Shown here piece after piece: positions 30,419-40,251 of a DNA stretch of 52,833 bases (the stretch's first letter is position 1; each line of letters starts with the position of its first letter). The DNA lies in the NCBI GenBank assembly GCA_019654055.1, contig BPDA01000007.1, positions 1 to 52,833 on the forward strand, given 5' to 3'. Both the position numbers and the translations under genes were made by a program. Source of the DNA: Methanobacteriota archaeon. GTDB lineage: Archaea; Thermoplasmatota; Poseidoniia; Poseidoniales; Thalassarchaeaceae. The notes below the pieces were generated by a model, which was given only the letters and a program-made list of their open reading frames with translations, had not been told where the DNA came from and did no database searches.

Positions 30419-31624
30419 ATGTGGGCCTCCATACGTCGGATGCTGAGGGTTATCATGGGTGACGAGGAGCCAATCTTCACAATCACCGAGGCCAATCTAG
30501 ACTCGGGTCTCAGGGGTGTTCCCGTGGGCACCTGCAGAACATCCTTCGTAGACCCCATAGAGGGCGTCCACTACGTGGGATACCCAGTCGGAGATCTGGC
30601 GAACCTCGAGGAGGAGGACGTGATTTACCTGCTGCTACACAAGCGACTACCCGACCCCGAGGAGTCCGAGGCCTTCAGGGCTGAGCTCGCCCATAGGGCC
30701 GAGGAGATTCCCACTGGGGCCCTGAGAGTTCTCGAGTCGCTAACTCCCGGGAGTGGCCACCCGATGGACTGGCTGGCCATCGGTATCATGGCTCTGGGTG
30801 CTGCCGACTCGACAGGGGATGCACGCGCTGACTCGATGAACCTCATCGCTAGGATGCCCGAGTTGATGGCCAGACTCTTCCTTCTGCGTGGGGGCAAGTC
30901 CGAGGACCTGAGGCCACGCAAGCCTGAGCTCGGATTGGTTGAGAACTTCGTCCACATGCTCGGAATCGAGGGAGAAGAGGCAGAGCGCATGGAGCGCGTG
31001 CTCCGCTTCTTCTTCATTCTGCACATGGATCATGGAGGGGGAAACCTCTCCACCTTCTCCGGCAAGGCGGTCGCCTCCGGCCGCGCCTCAATCTACGCAT
31101 CCATAGCCAGCGCGATGAACGCGCTTTCCGGCCCCCTGCATGGCCGCGCCAACCAGGCCTGCCTCGAGTTCGTCCAGAGAATCGGTACGTCTGACCCCGA
31201 TGAGATTGAGGCCTTCGTACGCTCCGAGCTAGCGGCCCGTCGACCGATATACGGCTTCGGCCACGGCGTTCTCCGTGCCGAGGACCCACGCGCCAGTTTA
31301 CTCATCGGGCTCGGCGAGGAGATCTGCCCGGACGACGAGAACTTCCGGACCGTGACAGCACTCCGCGAGGTCGTCCCACCAATCCTCAAGGAGATACCGA
31401 AAATCAGCAACCCGTACCCAAACGTGGATTTGGCTAGCGGTAGTCTGCTGAACTCCGTCGGATTCCGCAAGCCCGACTACTACACGACCTTCTTCGGATG
31501 GGCACGTGTCGCAGGGATTTGCGCTCAGATACTGGACGAGCGCAGCGCGCGTGACGGCAGGGGAACGCCAATCTACCGGCCCAAGTACATCCCACTCGAC
31601 CAGCCACACCAGCGACTCGGCTGA
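30419..31624 (+). CDS. gltA: Citrate synthase
   Basis: ALRVLESLTPGSGHPMDWLAIGIMALG, LHMDHGGGNLSTFSGKAVASGRASIYASIASAMNALSGPLHGRANQ, GFGHGVLRAEDPRA. Confidence 0.92.
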   Translation: MWASIRRMLRVIMGDEEPIFTITEANLDSGLRGVPVGTCRTSFVDPIEGVHYVGYPVGDLANLEEEDVIYLLLHKRLPDPEESEAFRAELAHRAEEIPTGALRVLESLTPGSGHPMDWLAIGIMALGAADSTGDARADSMNLIARMPELMARLFLLRGGKSEDLRPRKPELGLVENFVHMLGIEGEEAERMERVLRFFFILHMDHGGGNLSTFSGKAVASGRASIYASIASAMNALSGPLHGRANQACLEFVQRIGTSDPDEIEAFVRSELAARRPIYGFGHGVLRAEDPRASLLIGLGEEICPDDENFRTVTALREVVPPILKEIPKISNPYPNVDLASGSLLNSVGFRKPDYYTTFFGWARVAGICAQILDERSARDGRGTPIYRPKYIPLDQPHQRLG

Positions 31625-32743
31625 TTAACCGGCACCATAGGTTCTGCCCGCTCCTCTGTGCCCTATAATCCTCGAGACTTCCCATGGCATGCTGGACTCG
31701 GAGGCCTCGGACATCAGGGAGTCCAGACTTCTCTCCCAGATCCACCTCTTCCTCCAGGACTCGATGAAGACCCTCCTCTCAGTGCCCGAGAGCTCGGACC
31801 AGGGTGCAACCTCTCTCTGCAGCCTGCGAATCGCATCCGCATGTCCATCTTCGGGAGTGGCATCCAACTGCGCCCTCACCTCGTCATCGAGAGGTTGGGT
31901 GGCTGGCCTCAGCCACCGCGGCTCGCCGGTTGGAAGCGTATGTACCTCCGGTGAGAGCTCGTCGGATATCGCCGTCAGCCCAGCATCCAGAATGGCCCGC
32001 TCCACTCGGATGTGGGCCGGCCAGACGTACACGGGGAAACCCTTCCTCTTCCGAGTCAGATTGGTAAGATGGCGCCCGTGCAACCCGACTGTCGTGCCGA
32101 TTGTGAAGTGACGCTTGCTACCATCTAGGTAGTCCAGAGCAGCGGGCAGCATCGGGGCGCCTGCCTTCCGTTGCATCGACATCAATCTGGGCAGCGACAG
32201 TCCGATGAAGTAGGGTGAGGCGAACACTCTCTTGACGAAACTGCTCCCCCATGGTCTGAGGTAGGGCACTAGTCTGGCGAATCGAAGTTCGCTGTCTGTT
32301 CTGGCTGCGGCTTTGAGTAATCTAGGCTCGAACGAGTATACCACCGACCCCGAGGGACTGATTCCTAGAGACCCTACCGACTCGTCGACCATCTCAATCA
32401 TCCTTCTCAGGTGGTCGATCTTCGCCTCTGCCGAGAACATCCCGCCCACCTTCCCACTGCTTGGATGAGGCATCTTGAGCTCGATGCAGGCGAACTTCCC
32501 CTCGCTCACCCATGGTTCGACGAATCCCGATTCCGCTAGCAGGTCATCGAGAGTGCATACGTAATCCGGCATTGTTGAGGCCTCCACGCACTCTGTGTAG
32601 CGACCATCGGCAGTTATCGAGTCGTGATACACGACTAGTTCCTCATCGGCAGAGAGTCGCAAGTCGAACTCCACGCCGTCCGAGAACCGCATGCCATGCA
32701 ATAACGCATCAAGCGAGTTCTCCGGCGGTTGCTCCCAAGCCAT
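31625..32743 (-). CDS. Glycerophosphodiester phosphodiesterase-family protein, apparently circularly permuted
   Basis: N-terminus PPENSLDALLHGMRFSDGVEFDLRLSADEELVVYHD, then ACIELKMP and YVWPAHIRVERAILDAGLTAISDELSPE; the HRGA motif is at the C-terminus (SRIIGHRGAGRTYGAG*). An in-frame TAG directly precedes the ATG. Confidence 0.82.
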   Translation of the reverse strand: MAWEQPPENSLDALLHGMRFSDGVEFDLRLSADEELVVYHDSITADGRYTECVEASTMPDYVCTLDDLLAESGFVEPWVSEGKFACIELKMPHPSSGKVGGMFSAEAKIDHLRRMIEMVDESVGSLGISPSGSVVYSFEPRLLKAAARTDSELRFARLVPYLRPWGSSFVKRVFASPYFIGLSLPRLMSMQRKAGAPMLPAALDYLDGSKRHFTIGTTVGLHGRHLTNLTRKRKGFPVYVWPAHIRVERAILDAGLTAISDELSPEVHTLPTGEPRWLRPATQPLDDEVRAQLDATPEDGHADAIRRLQREVAPWSELSGTERRVFIESWRKRWIWERSLDSLMSEASESSMPWEVSRIIGHRGAGRTYGAG

Positions 32744-32849
32744 CTAGCGGCACGAGGAGGTATCAAGTCCAATAATGCACGGACGACAGCGATTATCCAC
32801 TTCCCCAATGCTCAAACCCTCAGACCTCTAGCGACGCCTAGGTATTACC

Positions 32850-34780
32850 ATGTCAGACACAGTAGAACTAGACCGCGCATCAGACCCTCAAGCAGTACGA
32901 GGATACGCATTCTACGACTGGGCCAAGTCCTCTTTCGAGACCAGCGTCACTACTGCGGTGCTGCCGGGGTGGTTCGCTTACATTTTCCTGAAGGCGAATG
33001 GGTTGGAGGCAAGCGTACTCGGCATGGACATGACCAGCGACGCGATATGGTCCTTCTCTGTTACTATCGCTGCCCTTTTTGTTGCCATCCTTGCTCCCTC
33101 CCTAGGGGTCATCGCCGATCGACGCGCAATCAAGATATGGTGGCTAAGGATTCTGACTTACTTAGGAGCCGGGTCAACATTCCTGCTCGCCTTCGCTCCT
33201 ATGCTTGGGATTTCCCACCAGTGGGTTTGGCTGATTGTAATGTTCCTGATGGCAAACGTCGGCCTTAACGGCGCGGGAGTGTTCTACAATGCCCTCCTCC
33301 CCCATTTGGGGACCGATGACGAGATGGACGCCATCTCGAACAAGGCATATGCCTACGGATACCTTGGCGGCGGACTTCTTCTAGCAGTCCACCTTGCAAT
33401 GTGGATGACACTCACTGGAGATTGGATTATCCCATTCATCATGGCCTCGTCCGGCGTCTGGTGGCTGGGATTCGCTTGCTTGACCTTCGCTTGGGTCCCC
33501 GAGCCTCCAATCGAGAACGAGATGGAAACACTCGGGGTTGCCGACTCCGCGAAGTTTGCCTTCAGTGAGCTGAAGACTACCCTTGGGCAAATCACTCGCT
33601 TCCGCACGCTTTTCATCTACATGCTTGCCTACTTCTTCTTCATTGACGGCATTAACACCGTTACTGCACTGGCTGGAATCTACGGAGTCACAGTACTCGG
33701 CCTGACCATTGGGAATTTGATTGCCATCATCCTAGTAATCCAGTTCGTGGCCGCGCCCTGTGCAATCGGCTTCACCAAACTCGCGGAGAGAACCTCCACA
33801 CACCAAGCACTCTCCTTCTCTTGGTTATGTGGATCATTGTCATCTTTGGTGCGTTATCCTTCGCCCCGCTGGTTCTCGAGTCGCATGACGAGTATGATAT
33901 CCAGTTCGATTGGGATATGGACGGAGATGGAATCGCCGATTTTGAAGACGATGACACTGATGGTGATTGGTACTCCAACGTGGCCGAGGAAGAGGAGGGA
34001 ACCGATCCGCTGGACGCTTCTAGCACCCCCAACCCGAATCCATCGACATGGTTGCAGCAACGTCTGGATGGAAAGGGCCAATATGTCGTATCCGTCGGCG
34101 TCAGCACCTACGATAACGGCCTGTCTCAGAGCGATGAGGAGCAGGCTTGGGGAGTGGAATGGTCAGATGTCCTCCCCCTACACACTTTGGATAACGAAGC
34201 AGGAGACACGATATACGAGTTTGACGACCCCTCTGGCCCAGCCACCTCGGTTTTGAATGTCAGCAGGATATCTGATTTCAGCTCTACCTTCGATGAGAAC
34301 AGCCGCCTTAGCATGAGTATCCGGGGTGGAGATTTGGATGGCTCCACCGCACTGGGCGACGATCACCCTACGAGTCTGGGAGATGGCCCTCTGGATTTCG
34401 TATCTGACGCTGCTCGTGACAATCTGTGGGGTCCCCTCGGATTCGGAGTCTTCCTCCAGTTCCTTCTACTCGGTTGCATGGCAGGGGCTCTACTTGGTGG
34501 TTCACAGGGACTGGCGCGCAGCATCTTCGGTCAGATGGTACCTGAGACTCGCAGCGCCGAGTTCTTCGGCTTCTTCGGCTTCTTCGGCAGAGTGGCGGCA
34601 ATTCTTGGACCGCTCCTGTATGGCACTCTCACAGTGATGTACGACAGCAGAGTTGGGATAGCCAGCATCTGCGTCCTAATCGTCATCGGAGCTGCGATGA
34701 TGAAGTGGGTTGATGTCGATGACGGACGGAGAGCGGCCATGGAAGAGGATGCTCGTAATCGCGGCATCAGTCTCGATTAG
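32850..34780 (+). CDS. UMF1/Atg22-like MFS transporter with TSP3-like extracytoplasmic insert, one frameshift near 33805
   Basis: YAFYDWAKSSFETSVTTAVLPGWFAYIF and AEFFGFFGFFGRVAAILGPLLYG; insert DWDMDGDGIADFEDDDTDGDWYSNVAEEEEGTDPLDASS. Frames join at AERTSTHQAL|LLLVMWIIVIFGALSF. Confidence 0.82.
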
Positions 34781-35531
34781 TCATACGGTCGATAATCAGA
34801 GCGACCTCCAACAGAACCAGCATCGGGCCGCCGACTAGGAACAGCGATAGCGGGTCCGGAGGAGATAGGACCGCCCCGACGAGCAGTGCAGAGAACCACA
34901 GACCCCCTCTGTTGTCGGTTATGCTCGTGCGCTCTATCACGTCGTATCGAAGCAGTAGCAGCGCTGCCAGTGGCACTTGGAATCCAACGACGGAGGCAAA
35001 GTACAGGCCAAGGATGAAACCAATCCACGATTGCAACTGCCACGTCGAGTCAAGCCCCGCAGACGCAGCGTCCTCGGACAGGTACTCCAGCAGCATCGGG
35101 ACCAGTATCTCGTGAGAGTACAGCGCGCCACCGGCCCCAAGCCCGAGGGAGCAAGTCAGCGCGAAGAGCAGCCCTCCGAACCCGCCGCCGGTCGGTACGA
35201 ACTTCCTGCGATAGGCATCGGAGAGAATCTTACGTCCGTTCCAGCCGATGTCACACAGCATCGTCAGCACCACTAGGGCGATGCCGATGTTGGCTGCGAT
35301 TCTGAGTCTCAGAAGCACCACTTCCATCGGTTGCAAGATAATTACCTGCACCCCCTCAGGCAGATACCCATCGGCCTGCATCAGCCACTCTATCGCATCA
35401 CCAGCCAGGGGGTAACCCCCGGCCAGACCGGCCACGAACACGGCCAGCAGCAGGTACAGCCTGCGTGAGATATGCTCAATGAGCCCCCTGATGGCGGCCC
35501 GAGGAAGCACATCGGCTGAGCCCTCGGCCAT
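34767..35531 (-). CDS. tatC: Sec-independent (Tat) translocase subunit TatC
   Basis: Multi-TM ORF with SVVGFQVPLAALLLLRYDVI and GAVLSPPDPLSLFLVGGPMLVLLEVAL. Confidence 0.85.
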   Translation of the reverse strand: MAEGSADVLPRAAIRGLIEHISRRLYLLLAVFVAGLAGGYPLAGDAIEWLMQADGYLPEGVQVIILQPMEVVLLRLRIAANIGIALVVLTMLCDIGWNGRKILSDAYRRKFVPTGGGFGGLLFALTCSLGLGAGGALYSHEILVPMLLEYLSEDAASAGLDSTWQLQSWIGFILGLYFASVVGFQVPLAALLLLRYDVIERTSITDNRGGLWFSALLVGAVLSPPDPLSLFLVGGPMLVLLEVALIIDRMTNRD

Positions 35532-35588
35532 GCTTCGGGTAGGCGTCCCGTTCGTGAATACATCGCAACGCAGACCGACGACACGGAA

Positions 35589-36724
35589 TCATTTCCGCGT
35601 GATTATGGTCAACAGGTCATCGTCCTTCAGGACGTGGTCCAATCCAACCCTCTGCCAATCGAACTTCGCGCTCGGGCCCTTGACCCTAGCGTATCGGAAC
35701 TTGCGGACGAAGTCCCGGTGCAACTTGGCACAGACGTCGCGAACAGTCGACGTGTCCTTGACAATGAGCGGCTCGACGAGATCCGCTTCCTTGCCCTGCG
35801 GCTTGAGGTATATCGACATGAAGTGGAGGTTGTCGAAGATGAAGTCCTTCATCCCGTCAATTCCCTCGCCGGTCTTCGCCGAGACCTCGAGAATCGGCCA
35901 GCTCTCAGGCAGCATCGATCTCGTCCGCCCGAGGTCTTTCTCGGTGGCGAGGTCGATTTTGTTGACCACCACAACCGCCCGGCTGTAGATTCGACTCCCA
36001 GCCAACGTGTCGACGATGTGGTCATCGGTCACGTCTGTACGAAGAGTTACGGTGGCGGAGACGATTCCGAAGCTGCGGACTATCCCCCGAATCTCTTCCT
36101 CAGTCAGGTTAGTCTGCTCCAGCGTCGACCGCACGATTATCCCTCCGCGTTTCGTCCTCGTGATGAAGACCTGAGGTGGCTGCTGGTTGAGCCTCATTCC
36201 CGACTTCCAGAGCTCTTGGTCCAGTATCTCGAAGTGCGACTTTTGGAAAGGGTCAACCACATACAGCACCATGTCGGTACTGCGAATCACATTGAGAATC
36301 TCCCGCCCCCTGCCCTTTCCCTCGGCCGCTCCCTTAATCAGTCCGGGGAGGTCGAGAATCTGTATCTTGGCACCGCGGTGCTCCATCAGCCCCGGGATGC
36401 AGGTCAGCGTGGTGAAGGCGAAGTCCCCGATGTTTGAATCAGCATCCGTCAACCTCGATATCAGACTCGACTTGCCCACGCTAGGGAACCCAACCAGAGC
36501 CACCGAGGCATCGCCCGATTTCTTGACTTCGAAACCCGGTCCGCCACCGCTGGCCTTGGCATGTGCCTGAGCCTTCTCCTTGCGAGCCCTGAGTGCGGCG
36601 ATCTTGGCCTTGAGCTTGCCAATGTGGCCCTGCGTCGCCTTGTTGTACTTGGTCTTACCAATCTCCTCCTCGAGGGACTTAATCTGCTCCTCGATGGTTG
36701 CCAGTGCAATCCCTCCAGCCCCAT
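35589..36724 (-). CDS. DRG/Obg-family GTPase with TGS domain, frameshift near 36705 suspected
   Basis: VALVGFPSVGKSSLISRLTDADSNIGDFAFTTLTCIPGLMEHRGAKIQILDLPGL, NKIDL, C-terminal TGS. The frame is open upstream as ATIEEQIKSLEEEIGKTKYNKATQGHIGKLKAKIAALRARKEKAQ, with the nearest ATG (36724) in a different frame. Confidence 0.9.
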
Positions 36725-36774
36725 TTGGACGTCACCCACGCCCCGCCCCGGGTTCTTGAATCCGGTGGCGATAC

Positions 36775-36840
36775 AGCGCTCGCCATAGGCGAGCGAGGGT
36801 TCTTTGCGTACCACCGAGTGGTGAGTGCGGGGCGAGCGCT
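36775..36840. repeat. Nested inverted repeats upstream of the 36841 ORF
   Basis: AGCGCTCGCC (36775-36784) pairs with GGCGAGCGCT (36831-36840); its CGCTCGCC part also pairs with GGCGAGCG (36788-36795) across a 3-nt loop. Confidence 0.55.
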
Positions 36841-37521
36841 TTGGTCGATGTCATCCTGCTTCTCGTCGATCGGGAGGGCTTTGACAGCCTCCGCTCGAAA
36901 CCCCTCGCCGAATTGAGAGATGGCATGGAGGGGGGTGCTCTGAGGGCGCTGCGACCACCTCCCGATGCACGCTTCCACCGTAGTTTCGACGTCGACATCG
37001 AGGGCGATGTCATGGAGTGGTTCGATGCAGCGGGCAACCTAGACCAATCCAAGTGTCTCGCCGAGCAGCAATTGGATTCGAAAACGTCCTGCGAACTGGT
37101 ACTTTCACTGGCTCGTTGGTGCTGTTTCGGCGAATGGAGCTGCTGGGATGCCAGGTTGTTCCTGTACCTAGAGCCCCTGCTAGGCAGAGACCTCTCCGGA
37201 GACGAGTTCCTAAGGCATCAGGTCTGGTCAGAGTTCTCTGATTCACTATCTAGGACCGATAGGGCGTCATACTCCGAGTCGGTGGTACTCGACTGGATGT
37301 CGCGCCGACAGGACTTGGGTGAGACGATGGAGCCGTCGGAGGACCCGAGGATACTACCCACCATGGAGTCCCACCGGACTGCCAGCGAGTCCCTGTTCGA
37401 CTTCCTGTCTAGGGCACACAGCGAGGGACTGTCGATTCTGATTGGCAGGGAGTTCCTTGAGTCCGGGCTATGGAGGCTGGACGGACAGAGCCTCGACGAA
37501 GCGCTGGGGGTGACGGCTTGA
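36841..37521 (+). CDS. Hypothetical protein
   Basis: 226-aa ORF, TTG start, translationally coupled to nadM. Confidence 0.55.
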   Translation: MVDVILLLVDREGFDSLRSKPLAELRDGMEGGALRALRPPPDARFHRSFDVDIEGDVMEWFDAAGNLDQSKCLAEQQLDSKTSCELVLSLARWCCFGEWSCWDARLFLYLEPLLGRDLSGDEFLRHQVWSEFSDSLSRTDRASYSESVVLDWMSRRQDLGETMEPSEDPRILPTMESHRTASESLFDFLSRAHSEGLSILIGREFLESGLWRLDGQSLDEALGVTA

Positions 37522-38132
37522 CCGACCTCCTACCTGACCACGACCCACCTGAATCCCCGCCCGCCCCTGGCCTAGTGGTGCTCGGCAGGTTCCAGCCCTT
37601 CCACCTCGGTCACGCGTTGATGATTAGCGCTGCCGAGGAGTGGCGCAACCTCAATTCCCCGGAGCTCCGACTGGTCATAGCCATCGGCTCATCGAACAGG
37701 CCGGAGTCCATGGAGAATCCATGGAGTCCCGAGGAGAGGGAGACTATGCTGGATGCCTGGTTGCAGGCAGAGGGCATTGGCGATGCGCGCGTAGTTTCTG
37801 TCCCTGACATCGAAGATCCTCCCAATTGGGTGGCTCATGCCGAGAGATATCACGGTGTAGCCGGGGTCTTCTTCACCAGCGACGTGGCTTCCGCAGAACT
37901 CTACGAGAGCGCCGGCTGGACGGTGGTGATGACCCCGTTGGAGAGCCGGGACAGCTTCGAGGGATGGAGGGTCAGGGAGACGGCTAGGATGATGTCGACG
38001 GTTGATGACGAAGAGGCCGTGCGCAGCGTCTTGTCGCAATCCATGCCCTCGGTCGTAGTCGACCATCTAATCGACTGCGGCGCGCTCAGGCGCCTCGCCT
38101 TCCTCGGAGAAGGTGGTGAGCCAGTCGGCTAA
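37518..38132 (+). CDS. nadM: Nicotinamide-nucleotide adenylyltransferase (archaeal type)
   Basis: VLGRFQPFHLGHALMI, VIAIGSSNRPESMENPWSPEERETML, probable TTG start overlapping the upstream stop. Confidence 0.88.
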   Translation: MTDLLPDHDPPESPPAPGLVVLGRFQPFHLGHALMISAAEEWRNLNSPELRLVIAIGSSNRPESMENPWSPEERETMLDAWLQAEGIGDARVVSVPDIEDPPNWVAHAERYHGVAGVFFTSDVASAELYESAGWTVVMTPLESRDSFEGWRVRETARMMSTVDDEEAVRSVLSQSMPSVVVDHLIDCGALRRLAFLGEGGEPVG

Positions 38133-40214
38133 TCCCAGACTCCTTCAAAGGTACAAGAATCGTTGCAAGTGTCGATAATTATCCCCGAATCAAGATACTC
38201 GAATCCCATGTTGTAGGCTTCAGGCACCCCCCTAATCTGCCCATGTGCATGAGAGTGGTAGTCCAGTGATCCTGCTAGATTACCGACTGGCACTTCGGGG
38301 AAATCGCCATCGAAGTACACAACCCCAGAACCCTCGATTGGACCGCTTGTCAAATCCACCCCCCATGGGTGCCAAGGAGATGACTCCAGATTCTGGATAC
38401 CGGCTGTCCTGACGGCCCTGTCGCAACTCAAAGTCGAAACTTGGAAGTCGTTCATTGAGGTAATGTAGAGCATTTGGAACGGTTGAATCAATCCCTCGAT
38501 GCCATTCTCGTGGTAAGGCAGGAATGTCTCTGCATCCAGAGAGTCCCATATTGACTGCATCGTGGCAATCATGATTCCTCTATCGTTCCTCGATGGGTAT
38601 GCTATACTCTCGGCAAAGAGCATCTCGAAGGTGATGTAGTGCGTGGACCTCTCAATCTGCTGGGTGAAAGAGGAACCTCCGACCCAGAGCACCCCTCTGT
38701 CGACTTCGGGGACCATACTCATCAAGGCCGGCCCGCGCAGTCCTCCGAACGAGATTCCCCAGTAATCGACATTCGATCCATCAACCAGATTGTTGCCTTC
38801 GTAGACGAACTCCTGAAGGTCGGCGCAGACGCCAGTGAACGTCCTAATCATTGCTAGGTTGTTGACGATTGACTGCATGTGGCGCTCGTGCTGGTGCTGG
38901 AAGTACTCGACGTTGATTAGAGAGTAGGTCAGGGCATCGAAATCGCCATCAGCCTCCATCCTTTCCAATCAGTCGCTATCATTACCCTGCCTGTGAGGTT
39001 TGCAAACTCTCGGCTGCCTGTGGCCATGCCATCTCCGTCACCCATGAATCCGTGACCTAAGACGGTCATGAGGCCCGAACGCCCTTCGTCAGCGAGGATC
39101 TGCGGAATCAGGATGGTGAAGACCACTTCTCTGAATTCGATGAACTCGGGGGTGCCGCTGAATCCCTCCGCATCTCTGCAGGAGGGTAGTCAGACTCCAT
39201 GTACTGAGGGGTGCTGAATGTGCCTCGGATGAGTCGGAAGGTGGCATTGTCATCGCCGTAACCGTCGACGACTTCTGTAACATTGCAACCTATTCCATCA
39301 TCCCCGAGTCTTTGTGATGCATCATCGCGCATGTGGACAATGTCTTGCAGGATGGAAGCCGTTGAAGCAGTATGGAAGAACCAAGCAGCTTGCAGACTTG
39401 CCCTTTCTACACCCGCGCCGCCTAGGGCTTCGAAGAGCCCCTCGTACTGGGCTCGCTGCGACTCAATCTGCGGCGAGTCGGTAGTCAGACCGTCTCTGAG
39501 TGCTACGAAAGCATCGGAACCCTCAATCGAATTACCCCCCGAATCCACTAGATTTCTGTACCCAACTCCGTAGGACGCATCGTGGTCGAGGCCCCGAATG
39601 GTTCGGATGTAGACGAACGTCGCCTCATCGTCTTGACTCCTCATGTCGACTTCGACCCAGTGGGGCAGTAGCTCCCCAGTATCGAGGTTAATCAGCAAGG
39701 TGCTGTGGCCTGAGTCTAAGGAGTCTCCGATACTGTATTGGTCAGCCATGCCGGAGACGTCCGGAGTAGACTCGAATGTGGTGAATATCTGTGTGGATGG
39801 ACTGTATCCGTCCACTCTGTTGATCATGTGAAACTCATCGGATGTCCCCGAACCGGAATCTGGAATCGCCTCACCCGGGATGTGCAACCTGTAACCAGTG
39901 GCCGTGCTCCCGTCATCTACCAGAAATGCTGGAGCCGGGAAAGGAAGCATGCAGTGATGCGGATTGACATCATCGCAGAACTCTGACTGTGAAGCCAGCC
40001 TAACGTCTGGCTCGGGTTCGGGCTCGGGTTCGGGCTCAGGATAGATACAGGATCTGTCCGACACCGTCGCATCTGGATTGTAATTCTCGGCAGCCTCATC
40101 CATGCAACCTGGGATTTCTTCGGGCTCCTGCTCAGTCTCCCCCCCAGTGCAGCCGGATAGCAGCATTGAGATTACTAGCAGAATGGGTATCTTCGTCTTG
40201 GCATTATTCCTCAT
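38129..40214 (-). CDS. Exported lipoprotein with alpha/beta-hydrolase-like C-terminal region, two frameshifts
   Basis: KIPILLVISMLLSGCTGGE lipobox, GCMDEAAENYNPDATVSDRSCIYPEPEPEPEPEP, VLGHGFMGDGDGM, nucleophile elbow-like DYWGISFGGLRG. Fragments 39108-40262, 38929-39126 and 38129-38968 join. Confidence 0.7.
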
Positions 40215-40251
40215 CGACCCCGTGAGGCTCCAAGTGGTTATCAAATGTCCT

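Noticed and set aside
34555-34590. FFGFFGFFG tandem triplication in the MFS protein
   Set aside because: It falls in the expected conserved UMF1 motif preceding AxLGPLL, so it is probably ordinary.
35634-36437. 267-aa plus-strand ORF opposite the DRG GTPase
   Set aside because: Antisense shadow ORF with no domain evidence.
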